From the NCBI RefSeq assembly GCF_000236925.1, contig NC_016941.1, forward strand, positions 372,001 through 436,000: a stretch of DNA of 64,000 nt, read 5' to 3'. The notes beneath the pieces were generated by a model. That model had not been told where the DNA came from and did not search any database. It was given only the letters and a program-made list of their open reading frames with translations. This document shows, one piece after another, positions 48,323-57,234 of this stretch; position 1 is the stretch's first letter, and each line of letters begins with the position of its first letter. The position numbers and the translations under genes were made by a program. The stretch comes from Staphylococcus argenteus. Lineage in GTDB: Bacteria > Bacillota > Bacilli > Staphylococcales > Staphylococcaceae.

Positions 48323-48502
48323 ATGAAAAAATTTTTAAATATATGGGTATGTTCGTTCTTATTTTTAGTAATAATATCATGGGTGATAATTAGTATAAAA
48401 TTTGGTAATATCAGCACGACTCAAATATTAATTTCAAATCTGTTTATATTTATCGCTTATATACTATATTTAGTTAAGTTCATTCGTTTCAAAAAAAGAT
48501 GA
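48323..48502 (+). CDS. 59-residue membrane protein, candidate bacteriocin immunity protein
   Basis: ATG with GGAG 7 bases upstream, 18 bp after the bacteriocin-like ORF on the same strand. Two hydrophobic helices (about 4-23 and 38-53) and a basic end KFIRFKKR. Small two-helix membrane proteins directly after class II bacteriocin genes are typical immunity proteins. The frame is intact. Confidence 0.55.
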   Translation: MKKFLNIWVCSFLFLVIISWVIISIKFGNISTTQILISNLFIFIAYILYLVKFIRFKKR

Positions 48503-48637
48503 AAATACGTTTTTTGACCAAAACGTAATTGTGATAGCATATGAAAAATGAGTAGTTTATCATTTTTTAATCTAATATACTACAAAAATTTTACTTATGA
48601 AGCGAAAATAGCGTGCAAGTAACGCGTAAATAAAAAA

Positions 48638-48674
48638 ACGACCTAAATCCCTTTAAAAACAAGGATTAGGTCGT
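48638..48674. terminator. Bidirectional terminator
   Basis: ACGACCTAAATCC/GGATTAGGTCGT hairpin with one bulge; A run 5' and AT-rich 3'. It could end the bacteriocin-like transcript and, on the minus strand, the remnant at 48778. AAC(A)GTAAGTAACG-type repeats flank it (near 48612 and 48711). Confidence 0.75.
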
Positions 48675-48777
48675 ATTTATTTGATACTGAAATTGTCTAA
48701 CGAAAATAACATGTAAGTAACGTGCAAATAAAAAATCATGCGTAACATGGTATATATTTTATATGCCAGGGTAAAGC

Positions 48778-48873
48778 TTACGAACCTACAGGTTTGAAAT
48801 ATTCTTCAACAACTCCGTCTTTTATAAATCTTGAAATAACTGAGTTTTTTATTTTTACGTTGTTTTGGATTGT
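48778..48873 (-). pseudogene. 31-codon coding remnant
   Basis: Between a TAG and a TAA the frame reads NSVISRFIKDGVVEEYFKPV near its end, a protein-like sequence without start codon or ribosome site. Probably the 3' tail of a lost gene. Nothing else is seen in 48503-48946. Confidence 0.3.
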
Positions 48874-48946
48874 CTAAAATAAGTCATACATAGTCTGTTT
48901 TAACCCTTACTTAAGTTTGTAAAATGCAGAAATAAGTTTCCCATTT

Positions 48947-49492
48947 TTAGTTATTTTTTTCTTGGTATATTTTAAAACCACAATTATTGCAATAAAATTC
49001 TTTCAAATTCTTATTATCATACCAATCAACACAAATATGTCTTAGTGCAGTACGATCATAAATTTCAGAACCAATAGATAAGGCATAGTCCATTACAATT
49101 TCTCCTGGTATATGCTTTTTGTGTTTATCACTCCTACCTAATTTAGTTATTAATAATGCTTGAAATTCTCCATTCTTTTTAGCATCAGACGAGATTTTTC
49201 TTTTCGTTTTTCCACTAGCGTCTTTTTCAAGCTTTATATTTACAATTTTTAAGCAGAAGTATCCCATTATTTCAAGGTCTGATTTATCTATAATTAAATA
49301 CGTACGTATGGAATTTTGATCGTTCAATGTTATTGCTTTATGTTTTAGGAAATGTGCTATTGAAGGGTTTAAAGATGTTTGGAATTTCTTGGTTTCTTGA
49401 CTTATATAGTTATGAAAGAGGGCGTTGTCCTTTATAGCATTTCTAAGATCAGAAATGCTATAAATAAAGTGATTAAGAATTTTTGTTTTCAT
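48947..49492 (-). CDS. GNAT-like N-acetyltransferase
   Basis: 181 residues from the ATG at 49492, which lies inside the 3' end of the upstream small ORF; the longer frame (to 49570) has no ribosome site. The C-terminal VDWYDNKNLKEFYCNNCGFK has the GNAT motif B pattern in which the last helix and strand close the acetyl-CoA site; RTYLIIDKSDLEIMGYFCLK provides the central strands. Substrate unknown. GNAT enzymes with a small overlapping upstream gene occur in toxin-antitoxin pairs, which makes the pair notable here. Confidence 0.65.
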   Translation of the reverse strand: MKTKILNHFIYSISDLRNAIKDNALFHNYISQETKKFQTSLNPSIAHFLKHKAITLNDQNSIRTYLIIDKSDLEIMGYFCLKIVNIKLEKDASGKTKRKISSDAKKNGEFQALLITKLGRSDKHKKHIPGEIVMDYALSIGSEIYDRTALRHICVDWYDNKNLKEFYCNNCGFKIYQEKNN

Positions 49493-49625
49493 GTAATTTA
49501 AGAAATGGATTTGTTTTTTGTGGGTTATTTTTAATTCTGTTCTTAAATGGTTTGAATTTTGCGGTTGCAAATATGATAGCTGCTTCTTTTGACAAAGTAA
49601 TAGAACCTTTTTCTTCTGGTACCAT
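49473..49625 (-). CDS. 50-residue basic protein overlapping the GNAT gene
   Basis: ATG at 49625 with AAGGAG 8 bases upstream, a far better start than that of the longer GNAT frame. Sequence opens VPEEKGSITLSKEAAIIFAT and continues Lys/Asn-rich to the stop; it overlaps the GNAT start by 20 bases in another frame, so the two are translationally coupled. No recognised fold. Could be an antitoxin, a leader, or the truncated N-terminus of an older protein. Confidence 0.5.
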   Translation of the reverse strand: MVPEEKGSITLSKEAAIIFATAKFKPFKNRIKNNPQKTNPFLKLHENKNS

Positions 49626-50174
49626 GATATTCACTCCTTGTACAATTCGATTTAAATCTTATAAAATAATTTTACTATACAAAATAGGTTGTGTAAATAG
49701 TTTCTTATTGTTACCAAATAACTTTTTTTGGAGGCATTATGTAATACCAATCAACACCAAAGTCTTTATGTCCTCATTCCTTTTGCTACTACATATATTG
49801 TTAATAATATTGAAATTATAAACTTATAGTGTTAATATTTAATTACAGGCAATATAGTTAACGGACTCATGAGAGTAGGAACCCAACCATACGGGAATTT
49901 CAAAATCATGGGTTTTTTGTTTTAAAGGATTGATGCAATAGATAAAGTAACTATTCAAATATATGGAGAATTTATCAACTAAAAATTAAAACAGATATGA
50001 GTTTTCTGCATAAAATAATTTTTCCATATAGAAACAGAGGCAACGCTATTGTCACCTCTGCTTGAAATAATTAGAATGTAATACTCTGAGTTTATGAACG
50101 TCCACACCCAAATCGCTCAAATCCTCCAAACCCCGTCTACAACTAAAATCCTCCAAAGCCCCCAACACCAATAC
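49626..50174. other. Gene-free stretch with two hairpins and a C-rich tract
   Basis: AACCCA/TGGGTT (49880-49914) is followed by TTTTTT on the plus strand although no plus gene precedes it. CAGAGG/CCTCTG (50035-50060) is a weak terminator for the DUF1304 gene. 50095-50170 is C- and A-rich with AATCCTCCAAA repeated twice 23 bp apart. No ORF. Confidence 0.5.
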
Positions 50175-50534
50175 TTACCAAAGCATTGATATGAGTGCCA
50201 ACACTGGCAATGTGCCTTGTTTGAAAAAGATGCTAATATTGCTTGAAAGGCCACCATAAATAGCTACACCAATGATATACACTAAAATAGTTGCGCATAA
50301 TTCTTTTGGGTTGCTACTGAAAAACAAACCGTATAATAACAAAACTCCGATTAAACCGTTATAAACGCCTTGATTTTTCAAAAGCACTTTAATATTTTTG
50401 TCTTTCAATTTGTTAACGCTAATATTAAATGTTTCACTTGTTTTTCTTGAAGTTGTTGCGAATGTTTCGAGATACATAATATAGAAAAACTCTAATGCCA
50501 CAAATATGATTAAAATTGTCGAGATGATATTCAC
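50175..50534 (-). CDS. DUF1304 family membrane protein
   Basis: 119 residues with four hydrophobic segments; NQGVYNGLIGVLLLYGLFF is the DUF1304 signature. AAAGGAG upstream, 18 bp after the NmrA-like gene on the same strand. Function unknown; co-transcription with a quinone/NAD(P)-binding oxidoreductase is common for small stress-response pairs. Confidence 0.82.
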   Translation of the reverse strand: MNIISTILIIFVALEFFYIMYLETFATTSRKTSETFNISVNKLKDKNIKVLLKNQGVYNGLIGVLLLYGLFFSSNPKELCATILVYIIGVAIYGGLSSNISIFFKQGTLPVLALISMLW

Positions 50535-50552
50535 TGTAATGCTCCTTTATTA

Positions 50553-51407
50553 TTAAATATTTTCTTGTAAAAATGATTGCAGTGTCTGTGGTTGATCATT
50601 GACTAATTGTTGGAAATCATTGGATTCTTGGTCTAATAATCCTCTTGCTCCTGCGTCATACATTGATGCCAATAATGCACCAAAACCTTTAGGCTCATCG
50701 TACATTTTTGCAAACGTCTCTAATGAAACGGGTTCATATTTAATTTCAGTGCCTGATGCCTCGGATAAAATAGCGGCAAGTTCTTTCATGTCATAGCTAT
50801 ACCCTGATAATAAATAGCGTTTGCCCCAAGTATCTTGATTTTTAATAATTGCAATGACACCTCTAGCAATATCATTTCTAGAAATATAATTTATGCGACC
50901 ATCACCAGCTGGATAAATCAGTTTTTGCATCTTCATCAGTTCTGGCAAATATGGTTTGAGTGGATCCATGTACATCGCCATTCTTACATACGTATAGTCA
51001 ATGCCACTTGTTGCTAATAAGCGTTCTGCATATCCGAAATAAGGACTCATATGGAATGGATTATTATGCTGATCCGCGTAAAATCCTATGAAAATAATGT
51101 GAGATACACCACTTCGTTTTGCAGCATATACTAAATTTTCTACTTCTGGAATACGTTTAAATGATGGATGTATAATACTTGGAATAAATACGACGGTATC
51201 CATTCCTTTAAATGCTTCTACCATACTTTCTGGATTAAAATAATCTAATTGTCGTACAGAAACTTTTCCATGCCATTCTTCTGGTACCTTCTCAATATTT
51301 CTAATGCCAATGTGAAAATGATCTATGTGATTATCAATGGCTTGCTTCGTAATATGTTTGCCTAAATTGCCTGTAGCTCCTGTTAGCATAATATTCATTT
51401 GCGTCAT
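50553..51407 (-). CDS. NmrA-like NAD(P)-binding protein (SDR superfamily)
   Basis: 284 residues. Starts with the Rossmann motif MLTGATGNLGKHI; lacks the YxxxK of classical dehydrogenases and resembles the NmrA/HSCARG or quinone oxidoreductase 2 type (KRSGVSHIIFIGFYAD in place of the Ser strand). Probably a redox sensor or quinone reductase. First gene of a two-gene operon. Confidence 0.85.
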   Translation of the reverse strand: MTQMNIMLTGATGNLGKHITKQAIDNHIDHFHIGIRNIEKVPEEWHGKVSVRQLDYFNPESMVEAFKGMDTVVFIPSIIHPSFKRIPEVENLVYAAKRSGVSHIIFIGFYADQHNNPFHMSPYFGYAERLLATSGIDYTYVRMAMYMDPLKPYLPELMKMQKLIYPAGDGRINYISRNDIARGVIAIIKNQDTWGKRYLLSGYSYDMKELAAILSEASGTEIKYEPVSLETFAKMYDEPKGFGALLASMYDAGARGLLDQESNDFQQLVNDQPQTLQSFLQENI

Positions 51408-51749
51408 CTCCTAATATTGATATACATAACATAATACTTATTTGATGATTTTCAAAATATTTGATTTTATAAAAAATGTAGTCTGCATTTAAGGTCATAA
51501 TGTTTATTAGACACTTAACATTGGAAACGCCGTAATGACGCGTTTTAGTTGATGTTTGTCACTAAAACCTTTGAAAATTTTATCAAGATACTACATCAAT
51601 AAGGTGTCTGTTTTGTGTCTGAAAGTTTTACAGTTTTTAAAATTAAATTGGAATAAAGTGTGAATTGTATAAAAAGGAATCTTGATGGATAAGAATTACT
51701 TAATTACAGTTAGCATTTTATTAATTACCTTAACAATGATTCAAGATTA
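51408..51749. other. Island intergenic DNA before ssl1
   Basis: No ORF. AAACGC/GCGTTT hairpin at 51528-51549. From about 51700 the sequence matches the region upstream of the other ssl genes (TTAATTACCTTAACAATGAT is nearly repeated before ssl5). Confidence 0.5.
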
Positions 51750-51794
51750 GTTAAACGAGGTTTAATTTGAATGGTGTGCCGGCACGAATATAAT
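51750..51794 (+). promoter_or_regulatory. SaeR box and promoter of ssl1
   Basis: GTTAA-N6-TTTAA (51750-51765), adjacent -35 TTTGAA, and TATAAT at 51789-51794. Confidence 0.8.
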
Positions 51795-51859
51795 GTGGGT
51801 AGATTGTTCATATTACGTAATTGAAATAATCAAATTTAAATAGATTGGGGCTTAAAATT

Positions 51860-52540
51860 ATGAAATTTACAACAATAGCAAAAGCAAGTTTAGCGATAGG
51901 AATCTTAGCAACAGGCGCAATGACATCAACTTCACAATCAGCACATGCGAAAAGTGCAGTAACACAACAAAGTGAGTCAGATTTAAAACTTTATTATAAT
52001 GGACCGAGTTTCGAACATAAAAAGGTAACGGGGTTTAAGTATAGTGACGAAAAAGGTAGCTTTTTCGAGTTTATTGATAAAGGACAATTTAATAAAATTT
52101 CTCTACTTGGGTCTGATAAAGACAAATTTAAAGAAGGAAAAAACTCTAATTTAGATGTATATGTTGTTAGAGAAGGTGCAGGAAGACAAGCTGATAATTA
52201 TTCAATTGGTGGGGTAACAAAGACTAATAGCTTGCCATATTTTGATCAAATTAACTCCCCAATTTTAGAAATCAAAAAAGGTAGTGAAGATCTTTATAAA
52301 GGCTATCATTTAATTTTCAAAGAAGATATTTCATTAAAAGAACTTGATTTTAAATTGAGAAAGCAATTAATTAGCCAAAGTGGCTTATATTCAAATGGTC
52401 TTAAACAAGGTCAAATTACAATTACAATGAATGATGGCACAACACATAAAATCGATTTAAGTAAAAAACTTGAAAAAGAGCGCATGGGCGACTCAATCGT
52501 CGGAACTCAGATTCAAAAAATTCAAATAGAAATACGATAA
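51860..52540 (+). CDS. ssl1: Staphylococcal superantigen-like protein 1
   Basis: 226 residues from the ATG at 51860; the five extra codons upstream overlap the ribosome site. Signal peptide to about residue 30 (AHA). N-terminal OB fold, then the beta-grasp with [16 protein letters not shown] and the SSL1-like end GLKQGQITITMNDGTTHK, DLSKKLEKERMGDSI. SSL1 is reported to inhibit proteases and neutrophil function. First of the cluster; SaeR box upstream, terminator downstream. The middle part differs from the S. aureus SSL1 I remember. Confidence 0.82.
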   Translation: MKFTTIAKASLAIGILATGAMTSTSQSAHAKSAVTQQSESDLKLYYNGPSFEHKKVTGFKYSDEKGSFFEFIDKGQFNKISLLGSDKDKFKEGKNSNLDVYVVREGAGRQADNYSIGGVTKTNSLPYFDQINSPILEIKKGSEDLYKGYHLIFKEDISLKELDFKLRKQLISQSGLYSNGLKQGQITITMNDGTTHKIDLSKKLEKERMGDSIVGTQIQKIQIEIR

Positions 52541-52591
52541 TATATTGTGACACCTAAGTGCCATGTTAAATATTACTGTCACTAAATTATG

Positions 52592-52628
52592 GAAGTTAAG
52601 CGACATAACGTTGCTTAGCTTCTTTTTT
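52592..52628 (+). terminator. Terminator of ssl1
   Basis: GAAGTTAAGCGAC pairs with GTTGCTTAGCTTC, followed by TTTTTT. Confidence 0.85.
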
Positions 52629-52731
52629 TACGTGGGTCAAAGTTTCCTGGATACACAAAGAAACGCACAAAAATATTGCGCACACTACACATTATCTTTT
52701 ACTTAAATAGCTTAATCATATTTCATGAATA

Positions 52732-52776
52732 GTTAAATAAGAGTTAATATGAATATCACAGTACAGCTCCTATAAT
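52732..52776 (+). promoter_or_regulatory. SaeR box and promoter of ssl2
   Basis: Perfect GTTAA-ATAAGA-GTTAA (52732-52747), -35 TATGAA, TATAAT at 52771-52776. Confidence 0.85.
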
Positions 52777-52839
52777 ATGTGTGTATGGTTCAAATTACGT
52801 AATAAAACAATCTAATCTAATATATTGGAGCATACAACT

Positions 52840-53523
52840 ATGAAAATGAAATCAATTGCAAAAGTAAGTTTGGCGTTAAGTATTTTAGCAACAGGTGTAC
52901 AAACTACAACCGCACAGCCAGCAAATGCTGTTGAAATTAGCCAAAATAGTAAAAAATTAAAATCGTATTATACTCAATCTAGTGTTGAATATAAAAACAC
53001 AACAGGTTATATCAGTAGCATTCAACCAAATATTAAATTTATGAATGTCATACAGGATAATACTGTCAATAATATAGCTTTAGTAGGTAAAGATAATCAA
53101 CATTATCATGCGGGTGTACATCGTAATCTTAATATATTTTACGTGGCTGAAGATAAGCATTTTAATGGTGGAAAGTACTCTATTGGTGGTATCACAAAAG
53201 CAAACGATAAAGCTGTCGACCAAATAGCAGAAGTAAGAGTCGTTAAAGAAGATCATAGGGGTGAATATGAATATGACTTTTTCCCATTTAAAGTAGATAA
53301 AGAAGATATGTCATTGAAAGAGATTGATTTTAAAGTAAGAAAATATCTCATTGAAAATTACGGTCTTTACGGTGAAATGAGTTCAGGAAGAATAATCGTT
53401 CAAACGAAAAACTATGGAAGGTATACATTTGAATTGGATAAAAAATTACAAGAAGACCGTATGTCTGATATCATCGATGCCACGAGTATTGAAAGAATTG
53501 AAGTAGTAGTGAAAAAAGCATGA
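52840..53523 (+). CDS. ssl2: Staphylococcal superantigen-like protein 2
   Basis: 227 residues from the ATG after TTGGAGCATACAACT. Signal peptide MKMKSIAKVSLALSILATGV with cleavage near residue 30. NIKFMNVIQDNTVNNIALVG and the beta-grasp MSLKEIDFKVRKYLIENYGL match SSL2. It ends in EVVVKKA. Conserved residues of the sialyl-Lewis X site shared by SSL2-6 and SSL11 lie in the C-terminal half; ligand unproven for this allele. Confidence 0.84.
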   Translation: MKMKSIAKVSLALSILATGVQTTTAQPANAVEISQNSKKLKSYYTQSSVEYKNTTGYISSIQPNIKFMNVIQDNTVNNIALVGKDNQHYHAGVHRNLNIFYVAEDKHFNGGKYSIGGITKANDKAVDQIAEVRVVKEDHRGEYEYDFFPFKVDKEDMSLKEIDFKVRKYLIENYGLYGEMSSGRIIVQTKNYGRYTFELDKKLQEDRMSDIIDATSIERIEVVVKKA

Positions 53524-53563
53524 CACACAAACTAGTTGTCAGCATAATTTGAAATTGAAAAAG

Positions 53564-53606
53564 GAGAGGTTAAGTGATGACAATACGTTGCTTAACTTCT
53601 TTTTTA
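53564..53606 (+). terminator. Terminator of ssl2
   Basis: GAGAGGTTAAGTGATG / CGTTGCTTAACTTC hairpin, then TTTTTTA. Confidence 0.82.
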
Positions 53607-53703
53607 TTCCTTAAAAGCATTCAAAAGTGTATAGAAAGACCACACAAATCTTGAAATTACTCATTATTTTTTACTTAAATTACTTAATAATACTTCAAAA
53701 ACT

Positions 53704-53748
53704 GTTAAACGACGTTTAATGTGAATAACTAAGACCGTCATCTATAAT
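53704..53748 (+). promoter_or_regulatory. SaeR box and promoter of ssl3
   Basis: GTTAA-ACGACG-TTTAA (53704-53719) and TATAAT at 53743-53748. Confidence 0.82.
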
Positions 53749-53811
53749 GAAGTTGTATGGTTCAAATTACGTAATAAAACAATCAAATATAATAGATTGG
53801 AGCATACAACT

Positions 53812-54672
53812 ATGAAAATGAGAACAATTACTAAAGCAAGTTTAGCACTAGGGTTTTTAACAACAGGCATAATCACAACGACAACACAATCAGCGAACGC
53901 ATCGACACCGCCCTCAGTTAAAACGGAGCAGGTTCCTAAAACAAACGCAGAAAAAGCACTACCCGGTAAAATAGAGCAGGTTCCAAAACCTAACGTAGAA
54001 AAAGCATCCCCACTAAACGAATCAACAACACCTTCAACTAAAGTAGAAACCTCACAACCACAATCTACAAATCCAACACCACCTTCAGAAATAAACCCTA
54101 AATACAAAGGTTTAAGATCATATTATACTAAACCGAGTTTAGAATTCGAAAACCAGTTTGGATTTATGTTGAAACCATGGACAACTGTGCGATTTATGAA
54201 TATCATACCGGAAAGGTTTATTTATAAAATAGCTTTAGTTGGAAAAGACGATAAAAAATATAAAAACGGCCCGTACGATCATATCGATGCATTTATCGTT
54301 TTAGAAGACAATAAATATGGATTGAAAAAATATTCTGTCGGTGGTATTACGAAGACTAACAGTAAAAAAGTTGATCGAAAGGTAGAATTAAACATCACTA
54401 AAGAAGATAATAAAGTTGCGATTTCACGCGATGTTTCAGAATACAAGATTACTAAAGAAGAGATTTCCTTGAAAGAACTTGATTTTAAATTGAGAAAACA
54501 ATTAATTGAACAACATAATCTGTACGGTAATATTGGTTCAGGAACAATCGTTATTAAAATGAAAAACGATGGAAAGTATACGTTTGAATTACACAAAAAA
54601 CTACAAGAACATCGTATGGCAGATGTCATAGATGGCACTAATATTGATAAAATCGAGGTAAATATAAAATAA
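53812..54672 (+). CDS. ssl3: Staphylococcal superantigen-like protein 3
   Basis: 286 residues. Signal peptide, then a Pro/Thr/Lys-rich linker (about residues 30-95) with two imperfect copies of a KxEQVPKxNxEKA unit, then the OB fold starting with LRSYYTKPSLEFENQFGFML and the beta-grasp [23 protein letters not shown]3 binds and blocks TLR2; the PWTTVRFMNIIPERF region is part of that face. The linker is about 65 residues shorter than in the S. aureus SSL3 I remember (about 350 in total). Confidence 0.92.
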   Translation: MKMRTITKASLALGFLTTGIITTTTQSANASTPPSVKTEQVPKTNAEKALPGKIEQVPKPNVEKASPLNESTTPSTKVETSQPQSTNPTPPSEINPKYKGLRSYYTKPSLEFENQFGFMLKPWTTVRFMNIIPERFIYKIALVGKDDKKYKNGPYDHIDAFIVLEDNKYGLKKYSVGGITKTNSKKVDRKVELNITKEDNKVAISRDVSEYKITKEEISLKELDFKLRKQLIEQHNLYGNIGSGTIVIKMKNDGKYTFELHKKLQEHRMADVIDGTNIDKIEVNIK

Positions 54673-54711
54673 TCGTGACGGTTCATAAAAAGAATCTATC
54701 ATCGACAAATC

Positions 54712-54750
54712 AAGGAGTTAAGCGACACTGTGTTGTTTGACTCCTTTTTT
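54712..54750 (+). terminator. Terminator of ssl3
   Basis: AAGGAGTTAAGCGACA / TGTTGTTTGACTCCTT hairpin, T run. Confidence 0.85.
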
Positions 54751-54920
54751 CATGATTCTAAATAGGAGAAGTCGAACATTTGAGAATATTTAAAAGTGAC
54801 ATCCTTATGTCTTAATTATGTCGAAAATCCAAGTGCATCAGATATTAAGTATCAACAAAGTTATGTTTATTTAACGAACATTATAGATTCCTTAATTACC
54901 TTAACAATGATTCAATGATA

Positions 54921-54965
54921 GTTAAACATGGATTAATGTGAATGAAACAATATGGAAACTATAAT
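54921..54965 (+). promoter_or_regulatory. SaeR box and promoter of ssl5
   Basis: GTTAA-ACATGG-ATTAA (54921-54936, one mismatch) and TATAAT at 54960-54965. Confidence 0.78.
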
Positions 54966-55029
54966 AAAGCTGTATGATTCAATGGGCGTAATCGAACTAA
55001 TCTAATAATTACGATTGGAGCATACAATT

Positions 55030-55734
55030 ATGAAAATGACAGCAATTGCAAAAGCAAGTTTAGCATTAAGTATTTTAGCTACAGGTGTTATTACATCAAC
55101 TTCTCAAACCGTGAATGCGAGTGAACATGAATCGAAATATGAAAATGTGACAAAAGATGTTTTCGATTTGAGAGATTACTATAGTGGTGCAAGTAATGTA
55201 CTTAAAAATGTTATAGGTTATCATTATAGTAAAGGTGGAAGACACTATCTTGTTATTGATAAAAATAGAAAGTTTACAAGAGTACAGGTTTTCGGTAAAG
55301 ACATCGAACGCTTTAAAGCGCGTAAAAATCCAGGTCTAGATATTTTTGTTGTTAAAGAATCGCAAAACAAAAACGGCACTGTATATTCTTATGGTGGTGT
55401 AACTAAGAGAAATCAAGGTACTTATTATGATTATATAAGTGCACCAAGATTTTTAATAAAAAACGAACAAGGTAAAAGTACACTTGTATATAGTAGAGTC
55501 CATTACATTTATAAAGAAGAAATTTCACTTAAAGAGCTAGACTTCACACTGAGACAGTATTTAATTCGAAATTTTGATTTGTATAAAAAATTTCCTGAAG
55601 ATAGCAAGATAAAAGTAATTATGAAAGATGGCGGCTATTATACATTTGAATTAAACAAAAAATTACAAACAAATCGTATGAGCGACGTCATAGATGGTAG
55701 AAACATTGAAAAGATAGAAGCAAATATAAGATAG
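55030..55734 (+). CDS. ssl5: Staphylococcal superantigen-like protein 5
   Basis: 234 residues. Signal peptide to about residue 30. FDLRDYYSGASNVLKNVIGY, FGKDIERFKARKNPGLDIF and the end [20 protein letters not shown] match SSL5 closely. SSL5 binds sialyl-Lewis X glycans such as PSGL-1, blocks neutrophil rolling and chemokine responses, and inhibits matrix metalloproteases. The glycan site (about 170-205) reads normally (DLYKKFPEDSKIKVIMKDGG). No ssl4 lies between it and ssl3, nor ssl6 after it. Confidence 0.93.
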   Translation: MKMTAIAKASLALSILATGVITSTSQTVNASEHESKYENVTKDVFDLRDYYSGASNVLKNVIGYHYSKGGRHYLVIDKNRKFTRVQVFGKDIERFKARKNPGLDIFVVKESQNKNGTVYSYGGVTKRNQGTYYDYISAPRFLIKNEQGKSTLVYSRVHYIYKEEISLKELDFTLRQYLIRNFDLYKKFPEDSKIKVIMKDGGYYTFELNKKLQTNRMSDVIDGRNIEKIEANIR

Positions 55735-55779
55735 TTGTAAGAAACATGGTCATTAATAAAAATTTGGATAGTATATAAA

Positions 55780-55815
55780 GTAGTTAGGCATCATACATTG
55801 TCTAGCTGCTTTTTA
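55780..55815 (+). terminator. Terminator of ssl5
   Basis: AGTAGTTAGGCA with TGTCTAGCTGCT, then TTTTA; G-U pairs and one mismatch. Confidence 0.72.
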
Positions 55816-56065
55816 TTTTAAAGTAGATGCTTTATAAAAATTGAAGCGTGATGGAGGCATTATTAAATTTAAATAACAACATGAAATATTGTGGAAACAG
55901 TTGATACATATAGTCGCGTGGTGTCGTTCCCGTGACATGAAACTTTGTCAAATTGCCAATTAAATTGATAAGAAGTGTGAAATGTGAAAAAAACAGCAAC
56001 AGGTTATAAAAAATGATTAATGCTGTTAGATTTTTATTAACTCCCTTAACGTAGGTTCAAAATTA

Positions 56066-56110
56066 GTTAAAATAGGGTTAATTCATAGCTCAGCAACTCA
56101 CTAATATAAT
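56066..56110 (+). promoter_or_regulatory. SaeR box and promoter of ssl7
   Basis: Perfect GTTAA-AATAGG-GTTAA (56066-56081) and TATAAT at 56105-56110. Confidence 0.87.
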
Positions 56111-56199
56111 GAAAGTAGATTGTTCGTATTACGTAATTGAATTAATCATATGCAAATATATACAAACAAAAATTATAAATAGATTGGGAGCATACTACT

Positions 56200-56895
56200 A
56201 TGAAATTGAAAACATTAGCTAAAGCTACATTAGCATTAGGATTGCTAGCTACAGGTGTAATTACATCAGAAGGTCAAGCAGTTCAAGCAAAAGAAAAGCA
56301 AGAAAGAGTCCAACACTTATACGATATTAGAGACTTGCACAGATACTACTCATCAGATAGTTTTGAATACAGCAATATTAGTGGTAAAGTTGAAAACTAC
56401 AATGGTTCTAACGTTGTACGCTTTAACCAAAAAGATCAAAAACACCAATTATTCTTACTAGGAAAAGATAAAGAGCAATATAAAGAAGGTATTGAAGGTA
56501 AAGATGTCTTTGTAGTACAAGAATTAATTGATCCGAATGGCAGACTATCTACTGTTGGTGGTGTAACGAAGAAAAATAACAAAACTTCTGAAACTAAAAT
56601 ACCTTTATTAGTTAATAAAGTGTATGGCGGAAATTTAGATGCATCAATTGACTCATTTTTAACTCAAAAAGAAGAAGTTTCACTGAAAGAACTTGATTTC
56701 AAACTTAGACAACAATTAGTTGAAAAATACGGTTTATATCAAGGTACGTCTAAATACGGTAAGATTACTATCAATTTGAAAGACGAGAAAAGAGAAGTAA
56801 TTGATTTAAGTGATAAATTACAATTCGAGCGCATGGGTGATGTGTTGAATAGTAAAGACATTAGTGGTATATCAGTCACTATTAATCAAATTTAA
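56200..56895 (+). CDS. ssl7: Staphylococcal superantigen-like protein 7
   Basis: 231 residues. Signal peptide to VQA (about 30), mature start KEKQERVQHLYDIRDLHRYY, GSNVVRFNQKDQKHQLFLLG and the end GDVLNSKDISGISVTINQ, all SSL7 landmarks. SSL7 binds IgA Fc through its OB fold and complement C5 through its beta-grasp, blocking both. [12 protein letters not shown] toxin signature intact apart from V for I. Confidence 0.95.
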   Translation: MKLKTLAKATLALGLLATGVITSEGQAVQAKEKQERVQHLYDIRDLHRYYSSDSFEYSNISGKVENYNGSNVVRFNQKDQKHQLFLLGKDKEQYKEGIEGKDVFVVQELIDPNGRLSTVGGVTKKNNKTSETKIPLLVNKVYGGNLDASIDSFLTQKEEVSLKELDFKLRQQLVEKYGLYQGTSKYGKITINLKDEKREVIDLSDKLQFERMGDVLNSKDISGISVTINQI

Positions 56896-56933
56896 ACCAA
56901 GCAAACAATGACTCTAAAGTAATAATTTTTGAT

Positions 56934-57019
56934 CAGCTTAACGATGAAATGTTGAATAGATACGCATAGAAAAGAAATAACAAGTGTATCAAAAACAACT
57001 CAGTCGTTAGGCTGTTTTT
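56934..57019 (+). terminator. Long-range terminator of ssl7
   Basis: CAGCTTAACGATGA (56934-56947) pairs with TCAGTCGTTAGGCTG (56999-57013 region) across 50 bases that contain a second GATAC/GTATC stem, then TTTTTG. Confidence 0.72.
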
Positions 57020-57124
57020 GCGTTTTATAATGCAGACTATGAACATACTAAAAAGTCACATTGCTCCTGAAAGTGATAGCTATTGAATGTTAATTGGCTC
57101 TTCATTAACAATGATTTAAGTTTA

Positions 57125-57169
57125 ATTAAAAGAGGGTTAATGTCAGTCTGTTTCAATGCCCTTTATAAT
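57125..57169 (+). promoter_or_regulatory. SaeR box and promoter of ssl8
   Basis: ATTAA-AAGAGG-GTTAA (57125-57140, one mismatch) and TATAAT at 57164-57169. Confidence 0.78.
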
Positions 57170-57234
57170 AAAGGTATATGATTCAAATTGCGTAATGAAA
57201 ACAATCCAATACATTTAGATTGGAGTAAAAAAAT

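Noticed and set aside
50095..50170. Minisatellite in the C-rich tract
   Set aside because: Only two copies of an 11-base unit, irregularly spaced; not enough for a tandem repeat call.
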